From NCBI GenBank assembly GCA_963705155.1, contig CAVPJC010000004.1, forward strand, positions 175,255 through 239,254: 64,000 nt of DNA. The letters run 5' to 3'. Positions 41,688-50,145 of this stretch are shown piece by piece (the stretch's first letter is position 1; the number at the start of each line of letters is the position of its first letter). The DNA is from CAVPJC01 sp963705155 (lineage in GTDB: Bacteria; Chloroflexota; Anaerolineae; Anaerolineales; UBA4823). The position numbers and the translations under genes are program-made. A model generated the notes under the pieces. It worked only from the letters and a program-made list of their open reading frames with translations. It was not told the origin of the DNA and did not search any database.

Positions 41688-42779
41688 TCATTTTAAGTCG
41701 GCAAGGTTATTCGTTCCGACCAGTACGTCCTCCTGGAAAATTCTCTTCATCTTTTCAGGTTCTTCAAACATGGGGCTGTGAGCCGACTGCTCAAACGTGT
41801 AAAATCCCTTGATTGGCGCTTTCAGCTTCTCAAAAAAGGATTTTGCTTCTGTGTAAGAAACCGTGTAATCGAATATCCCGTGAAAGAAATAGGCGGGAAG
41901 GGCAAGCTCTTGCACCTGCCCGGTCAGATCTGTGGCGAACATTTCATTTCGAAGCAAACGCATGGAATAAAACTTACCGCGCCACAGTTTCGCTTTTTCA
42001 CGCAAGGTGTACTCTCGGCTGAGCCAGGATGGTATAAAGACGCCGGTGATGACCGAGGTCATGTCACGGGTCGTGCCGATGCCAATGCCGTGCATGGCTT
42101 CATCGCGCAGGGTATCGTATGCTGCCGGCAGTGGGACGGTCATCGTGGGTGCTGCTGCTTCAAGCCTTCGCACCATTTTACGGTTTCCGTTCTCTTTATA
42201 CCGTTTCAGCATATATTTATAAGCCAGTCTTTCAGATTTGAGCTGGTATGTCATCTGACTTACGCCAATGTAGGCGGAGTACAACTCCGGCGCCCGTGCA
42301 GCCGCTTGAAGTCCAAAAAAACTGCCCCCCGAATGACCCATCAGGTATATCTTTTCTTTTCCGAAACGGCGCCGCAGGGTTTTCGTCACCTCCAGCGTGT
42401 CAGAGATGATTTGCTCCACCGTCATCGTCTCTGGAGGAATGCCGGCATGGTAGGAGAGTCCTGAACCACGCTGCTCCCACCACACCACGGTGAAATAGTC
42501 TTCAAGTGCGGTAGGGTAGCGCTTTGTAAGAAAGTACTCGGGCATACCGGGTCCCCCGTGAAGGAAAAGCAGCACCGGATTGCTTTCATTTTTACTCTTG
42601 ATAAACATTCCTTGTTCCACGCCGTTGATGTTGACGTGGATTTTTTCTGAAATGCTGCCCGCCAGCGGCCTTCGGTTTTCATCCAAAATGGGGCCTGGTT
42701 TTCCGGTGCTCCACAGGAATAGTGCACCGACAAGTATCAGGATGCAAGCCAAAAAGATAGAAATGCCAACCAACATCAT
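41688..42779 (-). CDS. Membrane-anchored alpha/beta hydrolase (proline iminopeptidase-like)
   Basis: The 363-residue protein has an N-terminal membrane anchor (ISIFLACILILVGALFLW). The hydrolase domain has oxyanion motif FLHGGPGMPEY, WWEQRGSGLS and nucleophile elbow MGHSGGSFF. The C-terminal part has the Asp in HGIFDYTVSY and the His in EQSAHSP. These are typical of the prolyl iminopeptidase/epoxide-hydrolase group (S33). It is probably an extracytoplasmic esterase or peptidase; the substrate is unknown. Confidence 0.85.
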   Translation of the reverse strand: MMLVGISIFLACILILVGALFLWSTGKPGPILDENRRPLAGSISEKIHVNINGVEQGMFIKSKNESNPVLLFLHGGPGMPEYFLTKRYPTALEDYFTVVWWEQRGSGLSYHAGIPPETMTVEQIISDTLEVTKTLRRRFGKEKIYLMGHSGGSFFGLQAAARAPELYSAYIGVSQMTYQLKSERLAYKYMLKRYKENGNRKMVRRLEAAAPTMTVPLPAAYDTLRDEAMHGIGIGTTRDMTSVITGVFIPSWLSREYTLREKAKLWRGKFYSMRLLRNEMFATDLTGQVQELALPAYFFHGIFDYTVSYTEAKSFFEKLKAPIKGFYTFEQSAHSPMFEEPEKMKRIFQEDVLVGTNNLADLK

Positions 42780-42958
42780 GTGTCCAATCTTTTGTGTGTA
42801 GTGATTTTAGCGCCAGGCTGATGAGACTTACATTTTCCGGGTAGGGGTGGAGGATACCAGAAATTGCATCACTTTCCCGCCACGTTTTTAATTTCTGGCG
42901 CAGGCTACGGAAAATTAGTTTGGCGCTTATATCCAATATGTGAAAATGTGCAAATGAA

Positions 42959-43050
42959 AAACCACCTCCAAATTCAGAGGATGGTTTATCGTATCTCGTT
43001 ATCCTAAGCTCGAACGGTGGAGCGGGACCTCATACCGTACAAGCAACTCG
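42959..43050 (-). repeat. Repeat copy A: short coding end plus terminator hairpin (divergent)
   Basis: Minus-strand reading LYGMRSRSTVRA-stop (TAG near 43006) is followed by the hairpin AAACCATCCTC/GAGGTGGTTT with a T5 tail (42959-42987). It matches copy B in the order GGACC...TGTACGG...GTTCGAGC-TAG, but only at roughly 60 percent of positions. It may also serve as terminator for transcripts reading through the methyltransferase cassette. Confidence 0.45.
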
Positions 43051-43077
43051 GTCCATGGTGGCGAGGTTAAGATCATT

Positions 43078-43146
43078 GTATAACGTCTGCCTCAGCAGCT
43101 TGCCGATGCGAAGCCGGAGACGAGTTGGCTGCATGCAATGTTAGGC
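43078..43146 (-). other. Integron attC-like site downstream of the methyltransferase gene
   Basis: Read on the minus strand, this 69-nt stretch begins GCCTAAC (RYYYAAC box), contains TGCATGCAGCC and GGCAAGCTGCTG as imperfectly paired inner boxes around CTCCGGCTTCGC, and ends GACGTTATAC (near GTTRRRY). It lies 47 bp after the methyltransferase stop, the position expected for a cassette attC. Sequence and position both support it, though the final box departs from consensus by one base. Confidence 0.6.
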
Positions 43147-43193
43147 TGTTCTTCCTCGTGCTGCTGATGTGAGGGTAATTCATCTGCCCCTCA

Positions 43194-43939
43194 TCAATCT
43201 GTTTTTTCAAAACCATAAACCGATATATGCGCGTTACTGTGTGCGTCAAAAACTGCTCGTTGCCAATTGGCGAATCTTATGGACAAGACGCATTCCAGCG
43301 ATTCGGGCCATCAGATCCATCTCGCCCGGTGTGATCAATCGACACACAATTGGCGACATTGTAATGCCATGTGCAGTGACGCCGACATGATTCTCTTCAA
43401 GTAATTGGGTTATTGGATCATAGCGGGCAACGTCAAAAAGTACAGTGTCGATGCCAACATGTTCAGCATGGATATAATCTGTTTTGTCCGGGGCAATCCA
43501 TGCATGTGGCAACGCAGCTTCAACCACGAAGTACCCATCAGGGGTGAGATGACGTGCAGCATTTTGGAAACAAGCGAATTTGATCATCAGCGGTGAGGAG
43601 ATTAAATATTGTATTGAAGGCCAGGTATACGAGTCCATAACGGCGGTTGGTTGTTGCGCTGCTCATATCGCCTAATGTGACGTTGATATGCTGACCTCCA
43701 GGCTTAGCACGGAGTTTTTCAACCATGTGAGGCGATATTTCGATGCCGTCCACTTGTACGCCCTTGGCTGCCAATGGAAGAGCGATGCGTCCTGTGCCGA
43801 TTGCAAACTCAAGCGCAGGACGCTCTCCCGCAAACTCAGAAAGAAACATTGCGGCTACTTCCTCGTCACCCCGAGGGTAATTGTCGTAGCTTGCGGCTGC
43901 ATCTGGGCCAAAGCTTGAAGCAGGGCTAAAACCTTTCAT
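43194..43939 (-). CDS. SAM-dependent methyltransferase in an integron-like cassette (two frame breaks)
   Basis: Start ATG 43939 (MKGFSPASSFGPDAAASYD) after GAGGAGACG. SAM-binding motif I is ALEFAIGTGRIALPLAAKG; motif II is DGIEISPHMVEKLRAK. A shift near 43585 leads to ARHLTPDGYFVVEAALPHAW. A second shift near 43275 gives the normal end RFANWQRAVFDAHSNAHISVYGF...; without it the protein would stop early. The total is about 248 residues. Such class I methyltransferases are frequent integron cassette cargo. It is flanked by attC-like sites on both sides and has no evident promoter of its own. The substrate is unknown. Confidence 0.8.
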
Positions 43940-44019
43940 TCTTTCACGTCTCCTCATTAAGGTATTTCTCACTGATTGATGAACAAGTTCAAATAAGCGA
44001 GGCCGTCGCGACTTACACC

Positions 44020-44154
44020 GCCCAACGGTTTGCGTTACTGACGGCGGGGCGGGCGTGGACAATGTTTGGGAGCAGGAAAAACTCGAAGCCAGAGAAATGC
44101 TCGACGCAAAGCGTGGCGGCGAATCCCACCTTTCCGGTGCAAGCTTTGTTAGTC
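44020..44154 (-). other. Integron attC-like site upstream of the methyltransferase gene
   Basis: On the minus strand this 135-nt stretch starts GACTAACAAAGCTTGCACC and ends GTAACGCAAACCGTTGGGC. GTTGGGC fits the GTTRRRY box exactly and GACTAAC is one base from RYYYAAC. The inner boxes GCTTGCAC and GTAACGC can pair with a bulge, as in attC. The pair CTAACAAAGC ... CGCAAACCGTTGGGC is familiar from cassette arrays. Length is within the known attC range. It closes the preceding, truncated cassette. Confidence 0.65.
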
Positions 44155-44167
44155 CGCTGCTAACTAT

Positions 44168-44290
44168 TTACAGCCCAATCAAATGTAGTGTACCATTTTC
44201 TACAATGATATAAATTCCTAAACCGATTAAAACAATTGGGACAATGATAATACTATCGCCTTGAATTGCTTATGTATTATAGGACTACAT
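44168..44290 (-). pseudogene. Truncated cassette gene remnant (membrane segment)
   Basis: The minus strand encodes a last hydrophobic segment, SIIIVPIVLIGLGIYIIVEN, ending HLIGL-stop (44168-44170), just before the attC-like site. The frame is closed by a stop upstream near 44270 and the rest of the gene is absent, cut off by repeat copy B. The stretch is AT-rich. Confidence 0.45.
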
Positions 44291-44294
44291 TTAA

Positions 44295-44395
44295 AAAGCG
44301 CCCTCCAGAGATGGAGAGCGCTTTAATTTCACATTCTCTTTGTTCTAGGCTCGAACAGCCGGCCTAAACTTATACCCGTACATACGATATGGTCC
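44295..44395 (-). repeat. Repeat copy B: duplicate of the DUF35 gene 3' end with its terminator
   Basis: Minus strand: MYGYKFRPAVRA-TAG, the same ending as the DUF35 gene at 47414 (VYGYKFRPAVRA-stop). It continues ...AAAGAGAA... and into a terminator hairpin AAAGCGCTCTCC/GGAGGGCGCTTT with a T5 tail (44295-44324). About 80 percent of bases agree with copy C over the coding end and spacer. It sits where the SRPBCC cassette ends and a truncated cassette begins, so it looks like a recombination junction. Confidence 0.7.
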
Positions 44396-44433
44396 GCGTT
44401 TTGTTATGACGGGTCATTCCTATATATGCCGAT

Positions 44434-44904
44434 TTATGTACGTTCTGCTTCACGCTTCAGATCAGCCAGATATTGCTCGAATACAGGTCCAAAGTCCGGC
44501 AGCAATCCAGCGATCATCGGCATCATCAGACCTGTATAATCCTCTTCCATGGAAAAGTCCGTGGTGCCATCTGGTTTGGGACTTAATGTAAAGGTGCGCA
44601 CTCCCTTAAACATTGCATTCCCGTCACTCCATACCATCTTTTTTTCGGGAACGAATTCGACGATATTCAAGTTAAAAACACGTTTGGGAGAGATTGTGGC
44701 GACGAGTTGGATCGTTTCGCCCGAGGCAATCATGCCTTCAATGCTTTTCACCGTTGAGTTCCAACGCGAGAAATCACCTGCGTTAGTCATCAATGCCCAA
44801 ACCCGATCCGGCTTGGCTTCGATGTTGACGCCGGCTGAATACTGCAAGTGAAAAGCGGATTTCGTTTTTTGAGTACGTCCATTCATTAGGAGATTTTCGG
44901 ACAT
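44434..44904 (-). CDS. SRPBCC-family (polyketide-cyclase-like) protein
   Basis: The 156-residue protein has the START/Bet v 1 pattern: YSAGVNIEAKPDRVWALMTN, FSRWNSTVKSIEG, and a long C-terminal helix (GPVFEQYLADLKREAERT). It should bind a hydrophobic ligand; no enzymatic role can be given. It is 32 bp downstream of the next gene on the same strand and probably co-transcribed with it. Confidence 0.85.
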   Translation of the reverse strand: MSENLLMNGRTQKTKSAFHLQYSAGVNIEAKPDRVWALMTNAGDFSRWNSTVKSIEGMIASGETIQLVATISPKRVFNLNIVEFVPEKKMVWSDGNAMFKGVRTFTLSPKPDGTTDFSMEEDYTGLMMPMIAGLLPDFGPVFEQYLADLKREAERT

Positions 44905-44936
44905 TTTGTTGATCCTGTTCTCTAAAACAAAAATGA

Positions 44937-45356
44937 TTAAATCGCTCTCATGCGATTGTTCTTTGGATTATGCTCCACTTCAGCCAGGCCGAGCGTTTCC
45001 AACAATGGCGGTAAATACATGCCAAATCTCCCTCGAAGCCCTTTCTTCAATCCATACCAGCCCTTAACAGGATTTTCTGTTGACCTCCCCCAAGCATCTA
45101 CGGTTCCTTCAGCAGCAGGCTTTTGTTCATCAGCGCTGCCTAAAGGCATCCAATCACCATGCGCCTTCAACATCGCATGCAAATCTTCAATAGATCGGAG
45201 ATAATAGTGAAGTACCGTTTTCCCTACGACGCATACTAACAAGGGTGGATCATTCGTTTCATTGCGGTACATCAGATAATCCGATGTACCGCTGGGTGTC
45301 TTCAGCACCCAGGGGTTTTCTTTCGTGCCTTGTTCCTTCTGATCATTGGCTGTCAT
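44937..45356 (-). CDS. Conserved protein of unknown function (about 139 residues)
   Basis: Start ATG 45356 (MTANDQKEQGTKENPW) with a good GGAGGCGAGG site; the longer open frame upstream reaches into the IS boundary and is not used. Recognisable conserved stretches are TPSGTSDYLMYR, LHAMLKAHGDWMPLGSADEQKP, GWYGLKKGLRGRFGMYLPPL and EHNPKNNRMRAI. I recall small cytosolic proteins of this type as a DUF family without known function. First gene of the pair with the SRPBCC protein. An IS1 element inserted 100 bp upstream may affect its promoter. Confidence 0.75.
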   Translation of the reverse strand: MTANDQKEQGTKENPWVLKTPSGTSDYLMYRNETNDPPLLVCVVGKTVLHYYLRSIEDLHAMLKAHGDWMPLGSADEQKPAAEGTVDAWGRSTENPVKGWYGLKKGLRGRFGMYLPPLLETLGLAEVEHNPKNNRMRAI

Positions 45357-45456
45357 GGTAAACCTCGCCTCCTTGGTTCGAGAGAATTCGACTATTTTTA
45401 TGCATTCTATACAATATGACGATAAACTGAGCAAAAAAGGTGCGGTCATATCATAG

Positions 45457-46246
45457 GGGAGTGGCTAAAAGTTGGGTAAAATACAGGTATGAACCAATGT
45501 CCAAATTGTCACCGAACCGAACGCCAAAATCGAGCAGGCAAAACACCCCGCGGCAGCCAACGTTATATCTGCATGTTCTGCATGAAAAAGTACACGCCCC
45601 ACCCCAAGCCCTGGGCTTACCCCGAGGAAGTGCGCCAAAAAGCCCTGCAGCTGTATGTGGATGGGATGAACCTGCGCCGGATCGCCCGCCATCTCGGTCT
45701 TCACCATCGCACCGTATCGCTGTGGGTCAAAGCCCGGGCAGCCCAACTGCCCGATCCACCGGTGCCCGAGCAGGTCAAAGAAGCCGAGATGGACGAGTTA
45801 TTCAGCTTCATTGGGGAGAAAAAAACCAAATCTTCATCATCACCATCGTAGATCGCCTCACCCGCTGCTATTTGGGTTTCAAAGTGGTCTGGCAGCGAAC
45901 CCAAGAAGTGATCCAAGAGATGGTGGATGAAGCACCTAAGGCCAAGCGTTACTACAGCGATGCTTTTGATGCATATGATCGCCTGTGGTATCACTGGGGG
46001 ATGTATGAAGTCTCGCAAGGCAAGACAGACACCTACTCGGTCGAAGCGGACAATGCCGAATTGCGCCACTACCTGGCTCGCTTGGGGCGCCGTTCGCGCT
46101 GCTTTTCCCGTTGTCCTGAAGCGTTGAAAGCGGCTCTCAAGCTGTTCATGTACTGCTTCAATCGGCGTCAATTGCACAAGCAATCCTTTCCCAATTACCC
46201 AGCTCATGTTTATCAATTCATCTAAGACCAATGTTTATCCACTCCC
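45457..46246 (+). mobile_element. IS1-family insertion sequence, 790 bp, with 8-bp target duplication
   Basis: The ends are inverted repeats GGGAGTGGCTAAAAGTTGGG (left) and GGGAGTGGATAAACATTGGT (right, complement). Flanking direct repeats TATCATAG (45449-45456 and 46247-46254) are the 8-bp target-site duplication usual for IS1. The size, terminal repeats, two overlapping frames and duplication are all intact, so this is a recent insertion. Confidence 0.93.
45489..46225 (+). CDS. IS1-family transposase InsA-InsB' made by -1 frameshifting
   Basis: InsA (45489-45851) has a zinc finger (CPNCHRT...CMFCMKK) and HTH (GMNLRRIARHLGLHHRTVSLW). At 45820-45828 the heptamer A-AAA-AAC, a classical -1 slip site, lets the ribosome enter the second frame. 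This yields EKKNQIFIITIVDRLTRC and the catalytic part with VDRLTR, YYSDAFDAY and VEADNAELRHYLARLGRR, ending HVYQFI. The fusion is about 245 residues, normal for IS1 elements with DDE-type chemistry. The frame change here is programmed, unlike the others in the window. Confidence 0.9.
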
Positions 46247-46299
46247 TATCATAGTTTAGAGGGCAAGATTTTTCTATTTTTGATACAATTCTGTCCTGA

Positions 46300-47328
46300 A
46301 TGCATATGACTGAAATTACCAGCCCCACCCCTATCCTGAAGGATTTGAGCCAATCTGAGTTTGGCACAAATTTAGAATCCCATCAAAAAGAACTGCGTGC
46401 GCACTGTTATCGCATGTTGGGATCCGTGCAAGAAGCCGAAGAAATCGTGCAAGAAGCTTCCTGGCGGGCATGGGATCGACGCGAGACATACGAAGGGCGT
46501 TCAACAATCCGGGCCTGGCTATACCGGATCGCGACCAATCTGTGTATTGATATCCTCAGGCAAAGGCCACGGCGCGGTTTACCCATTACACGGCAATCCG
46601 CCTCAACCCTGGAAGAACCTATCCCGGCCTCGATTAACAAGCCAATCTGGCTTGAGCCTTTTCCTTATGACCTTCCTGGATCTGAAGATGAAAACCCGGA
46701 AGCGAAATATACTTTAAAAGAGAGCGTCAAGCTTGCCTTTCTGACTTCTTTACACCTGTTACCACCGCGCCAAAGAGCCGTGTTGATTCTTTATGATGTG
46801 TTGGATTGGCAAACAGCGGAAGTGGCTGAGGTTCTGGGGCAGACGATCCCTTCGGTGAAGAGCGCCCTGCATCGTGCCCGAACCACCCTCACCCGTCATT
46901 ATCCTGAAACACAATCCAAAAACATTAAGAAAATAATTGCAGATGAAGCTCTGCAAAGCCGGCTTAACAGTTACATGCAAGCCTGGGAAACCGCCGACGT
47001 GAATGGTTTGGTGGCACTTTTGAAGGATGATTGCACGTTCAGCATGCCTCCCATACCCAGCTGGTATTCCGGGCGGGAGAATATTGCCGGATTGGTGATA
47101 AAGACCATCTTTAGCGGAAAGGCATCAGGCCGGTGGCGACTGGTCTCTACTCGCTCCAACGGGGAACCTGGCTTCGGTTTGTACAGACTAAATGAAAAAA
47201 CTGGGGTTTACGACGGTTATGGTATACAAGTGGTGACATTTTCTGGTGATCTAATTGAAGACATCACCACATTTCGAGACCCAGCGCTTTTAAAATACTT
47301 TAAACTATCTCCATTTTTTATGTCTTGA
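46300..47328 (+). CDS. ECF sigma factor with C-terminal SnoaL-like domain
   Basis: The intact 342-residue protein has sigma2 region 2.2 (VQEAEEIVQEASWRAW) and 2.4 (STIRAWLYRIATNLCIDIL). Sigma4 has LPPRQRAVLILYDVLDWQTAEVAEVLG and SVKSALHRARTTL. A SnoaL/NTF2-like C-terminal domain follows (YMQAWETADVNGLVALLKDDC TFSMPP; SGRENIAGLV). The layout fits the SigX5/TIGR02960 type, in which the SnoaL domain regulates activity without a separate anti-sigma factor. TACAAT is 10 bp before the ATG. The IS element ends 54 bp upstream, so its promoter may have been changed. Confidence 0.9.
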   Translation: MHMTEITSPTPILKDLSQSEFGTNLESHQKELRAHCYRMLGSVQEAEEIVQEASWRAWDRRETYEGRSTIRAWLYRIATNLCIDILRQRPRRGLPITRQSASTLEEPIPASINKPIWLEPFPYDLPGSEDENPEAKYTLKESVKLAFLTSLHLLPPRQRAVLILYDVLDWQTAEVAEVLGQTIPSVKSALHRARTTLTRHYPETQSKNIKKIIADEALQSRLNSYMQAWETADVNGLVALLKDDCTFSMPPIPSWYSGRENIAGLVIKTIFSGKASGRWRLVSTRSNGEPGFGLYRLNEKTGVYDGYGIQVVTFSGDLIEDITTFRDPALLKYFKLSPFFMS

Positions 47329-47360
47329 TATTTATCAAACTCGTTAATCGCAAAATAGCG

Positions 47361-47460
47361 CGAAAAGCGCCCTCCAATTGTGAAGAGCGCTTCAAACTCA
47401 AATTCTCTTTGTATCAGGCACGAACTGCCGGTCTAAATTTATACCCATAAACGATCATGC
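47361..47460 (-). terminator. Terminator between convergent sigma factor and DUF35 genes; repeat copy C
   Basis: The hairpin AAGCGC...GCGCTT at 47361-47392 serves both convergent genes. With the adjoining coding end of the DUF35 gene (to about 47460) it forms the parent copy of the repeats at 44295 and 42959. Confidence 0.7.
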
Positions 47461-47815
47461 CGCGCTCGTCGCCGTCGTTGCGCAGTTTGCGGGTGACCAT
47501 TTCCACCGGCGTGCCGATCTGCACCGGCTGGCTGCCCAGATCGGTGAGCTGGGCGGTGACCAGCGGGCCTTCTTCCAGCTTGACCAGCGCCACCGTGTAG
47601 GGGGCCTGTTCTTCAAACCCCGCAGGCGGGTCATAGACGGTGGTGTAAGAATACACTTCGCCGCGCCCGCTGAACTGGTAAAGGGTTTTAGCTTCCTTGC
47701 CGCATTCGGGGCAGACATCGCGGGGCGGGAATAGTTTGGCATCGCAGTGGGGGCAGACTTCGCCCATCAGGGCGTAGCGTTGTTTGCGTAAGCGCCAGTG
47801 GCGTGGGATTTCCAT
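47414..47815 (-). CDS. DUF35 (zinc-ribbon/OB-fold) acyl-CoA-associated protein
   Basis: Start ATG 47815 (MEIPRHWRLRKQRY) after AAGGAG. The zinc ribbon is CPHCDAKLFPPRDVCPECG, followed by the OB-fold part (GRGEVYSYTTVYDPPAGFEEQAPYT...). Length 133 residues. In archaea a DUF35 protein bridges acetoacetyl-CoA thiolase and HMG-CoA synthase and provides a shared CoA channel. Here it is downstream of genes for both partners on the same strand, so the same complex is likely. Parts of its 3' end are duplicated at 44.3 kb and, more weakly, 43.0 kb. Confidence 0.88.
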   Translation of the reverse strand: MEIPRHWRLRKQRYALMGEVCPHCDAKLFPPRDVCPECGKEAKTLYQFSGRGEVYSYTTVYDPPAGFEEQAPYTVALVKLEEGPLVTAQLTDLGSQPVQIGTPVEMVTRKLRNDGDERGMIVYGYKFRPAVRA

Positions 47816-47885
47816 AAAAAAATACTCCTTCAAACAGTTATCTTAGAGCAAGTCTAACGAGATTGTGCTATCAATAACTATCAAT

Positions 47886-49043
47886 TTAAGCCACTTCAAG
47901 AAAATGAGTGACCGCAGTTGAAGCCGGACCGCCCAGATTCTGCACCAGGGCACGGCGGGCGCCTTCGATCTGGTTCTTGCCGGCCTGGCCGCGCAGCTGC
48001 AGGACCGCCTCAACCATCTGGTAGACACCCGTGGCGCCGCCGGGATTGCCGCGCGCCTTAAGCCCGCCCATGCAGGCCACCGGCAGCGAGCCTTTCAGAC
48101 TCAGGTGTCCATCTTCGGCCAGTTTCCAGCCCTGGCCGCGCCCTGCAAAACCGGCGGCTTCCAGCGCCAGAGCGGCATAAATGGAAAAAGAATCGTGCAG
48201 CTCGAACAGGTCAGCCTGCAGCGGAGTGAGTTTTGCCTGGCGGCAGGCGCGCTCCACCGAGAGGCGGGCAGCCTGGAAAGTGAGCGGGTCGGGACGGTCG
48301 TGCAGGGCGACCGTATCGGTCACCAGGCTGGAGCCGCGCACATACACCAGGGGGTTGGGAAAGTTCGGCGGGAGCAGATCGGAGCGGGTCAGGACGATGG
48401 CAGCCGCCCCATCGGCATTGGGAGCGGCGTCGAACATATTGACCGGCTCGCTGACCATGCCGGCCTGGTCGTACGTCTCCCGGGATATAGCCTTGCGGAA
48501 CATGGCGTTCGGATTTGCGGCGCCGTTGGCGTGGGCGGTGAGGGCAAATCCGCCAAACACACTGTGTGGCACGTCAAATTCATGCATATAGCGGCGCATC
48601 AGCAGGGCGGCCTGGGAAGTGGGGGTAAGACCCTGCACGCCTTCGTAATCGCTGTCTGTGGAGGTAGCCAGGGCGGTTTCCACGGTTGAGCCGACTTGAT
48701 CGGTGAATTTTTCCACACCTACGACCAAGGCCACATCCACCTGCCCGGAAGCCACGGCCAGATAGCCGGCCCGCAGGGCTGCCCCGCCGGAGGCCCCGGC
48801 AGCTTCAATGGTGGCCGCTTCGATCCCGGCCAGTCCGGCAAAATCGGCGATCAAGGTGGCCAGATGCGCCTGCCGGGAAAGGGCTGGCGCCAGCATATTA
48901 CCCACAAATAACGCCTGGGGCATCAGCCCGCCGCAGTCGGTTTGGGCGGCTTCAATGGCGCGCAGGGCCAGCTCGCGCAGCGAGAGTTCCCAGTGTTCTC
49001 CAACCGGATGTTGGCCAATGCCGGCAATAACGACGTCAGTCAT
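47886..49043 (-). CDS. Thiolase-family protein of the HMG-CoA synthase complex, lacking key catalytic residues
   Basis: The intact 385-residue protein has the SCP-x/archaeal thiolase fold: MTDVVIAGIGQHPVG at the start, ALVVGVEKFTD, and DLFELHDSFSIYAALALE (HDxF motif present). The usual nucleophile motif AAC(A/S)SGG reads AAGASGG: Gly (GGG codon) replaces Cys. The GGLKxxGHPxGATG motif reads GGLKARGNPGGATG: Asn replaces His. Two independent changes make sequencing error an unlikely full explanation. It may be a structural partner of HMGS/DUF35, or use different chemistry. It lies between HMGS and DUF35 genes, 22 bp after HMGS. Confidence 0.82.
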   Translation of the reverse strand: MTDVVIAGIGQHPVGEHWELSLRELALRAIEAAQTDCGGLMPQALFVGNMLAPALSRQAHLATLIADFAGLAGIEAATIEAAGASGGAALRAGYLAVASGQVDVALVVGVEKFTDQVGSTVETALATSTDSDYEGVQGLTPTSQAALLMRRYMHEFDVPHSVFGGFALTAHANGAANPNAMFRKAISRETYDQAGMVSEPVNMFDAAPNADGAAAIVLTRSDLLPPNFPNPLVYVRGSSLVTDTVALHDRPDPLTFQAARLSVERACRQAKLTPLQADLFELHDSFSIYAALALEAAGFAGRGQGWKLAEDGHLSLKGSLPVACMGGLKARGNPGGATGVYQMVEAVLQLRGQAGKNQIEGARRALVQNLGGPASTAVTHFLEVA

Positions 49044-49065
49044 GTTCTGAACCTCGGAAGTTGGT

Positions 49066-50145
49066 CTATTTCATCACCAGCTTGCCGCGGTAACGGGCAT
49101 AGGTGGCGTAATCGATTTCAGTGCGCCGGGCAACGTAATCCTGCGTGAGGGGGCGCGGTTGCGGCGCTCGTGTGATGGCTTCGGTGACCGTGATGGAAAA
49201 GGCATCCGAGCCTGCGCCCGAACCGAAGGAGACCATCAAGATGCGGTCGCCAGGTTGGGCGATATCCAGGATGGCAGTCAACCCGATGATGGCCGCCCCG
49301 GCATAGGTATTGCCGATCACCGGCACCAGCATGCCCGGAGCGATCTGGTCTTTGTTAAAGCCCAACATGGCCGCGGCGCGCTGCGGGAACTTGGTATTGG
49401 GCTGGTGAAAGACGGCATATTTGTAATCGGAGGCGGTGGTACCGGTGGCGTCCAACAGCGCCTGGCCAGCTTCTGTGATGTGCTTGAAGTAAGCCGGCTC
49501 GCCGGTGAAACGCTGACCGTGTTCCGGGTATTTCTGGTACTGGCGCCGCCAGAAATCAGGGGTATCGGTGACATATGAATAAGTGCATTCGATCACTGCC
49601 AGAGAATCTTCCGCCGGGCCGAGAATAAAAGCTGCCCCACCAGCACCGGCGGTGTATTCCAGGGCATCGCCCGGCTGGCCCTGGGCGGTATCCATGCCGA
49701 TAGCCAGGGCATAATCGGCCATGCCGGAGCCGACAAACCCCATAGCTGCCACCATGGCTTCGGTGCCAGCTTTGCAGGCAAACTGCCAATCGGCGGCCTG
49801 CACATTGGGCACCGCACCGATCGCTTCGGCCACAATGGTGGAGGTGGGTTTGACCGCGTAAGGATGCGATTCGGAACCAACCCACACGGCGCGGATCTGC
49901 GTGGGGGTCAATGGCAGCCCGGCTGCAGTGGCGTTGCGAGCCGCTTCGATCGACATGGTGGCTACATCTTCATCCAGACCTGGAACAGCTTTTTCCTTGA
50001 TCGGTAGAACCGCCTTCACCACCTGTCCATACCCGGGAAACTTCACTGGCAGGCAGGCGGTAGCGCGGCACATAGGCTCCATAGCCGGCAATGCCCACCG
50101 GCCGGGAGGTTTTCAGCAAAATATTTTCGGGGAGTTCGTTCATGC

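Noticed and set aside
46300..47328. Sigma factor as part of the IS element or of a mobile cassette
   Set aside because: It lies outside the IS ends and target duplication, is on the opposite strand to the cassette array and has no attC-like site after it; only a terminator follows.
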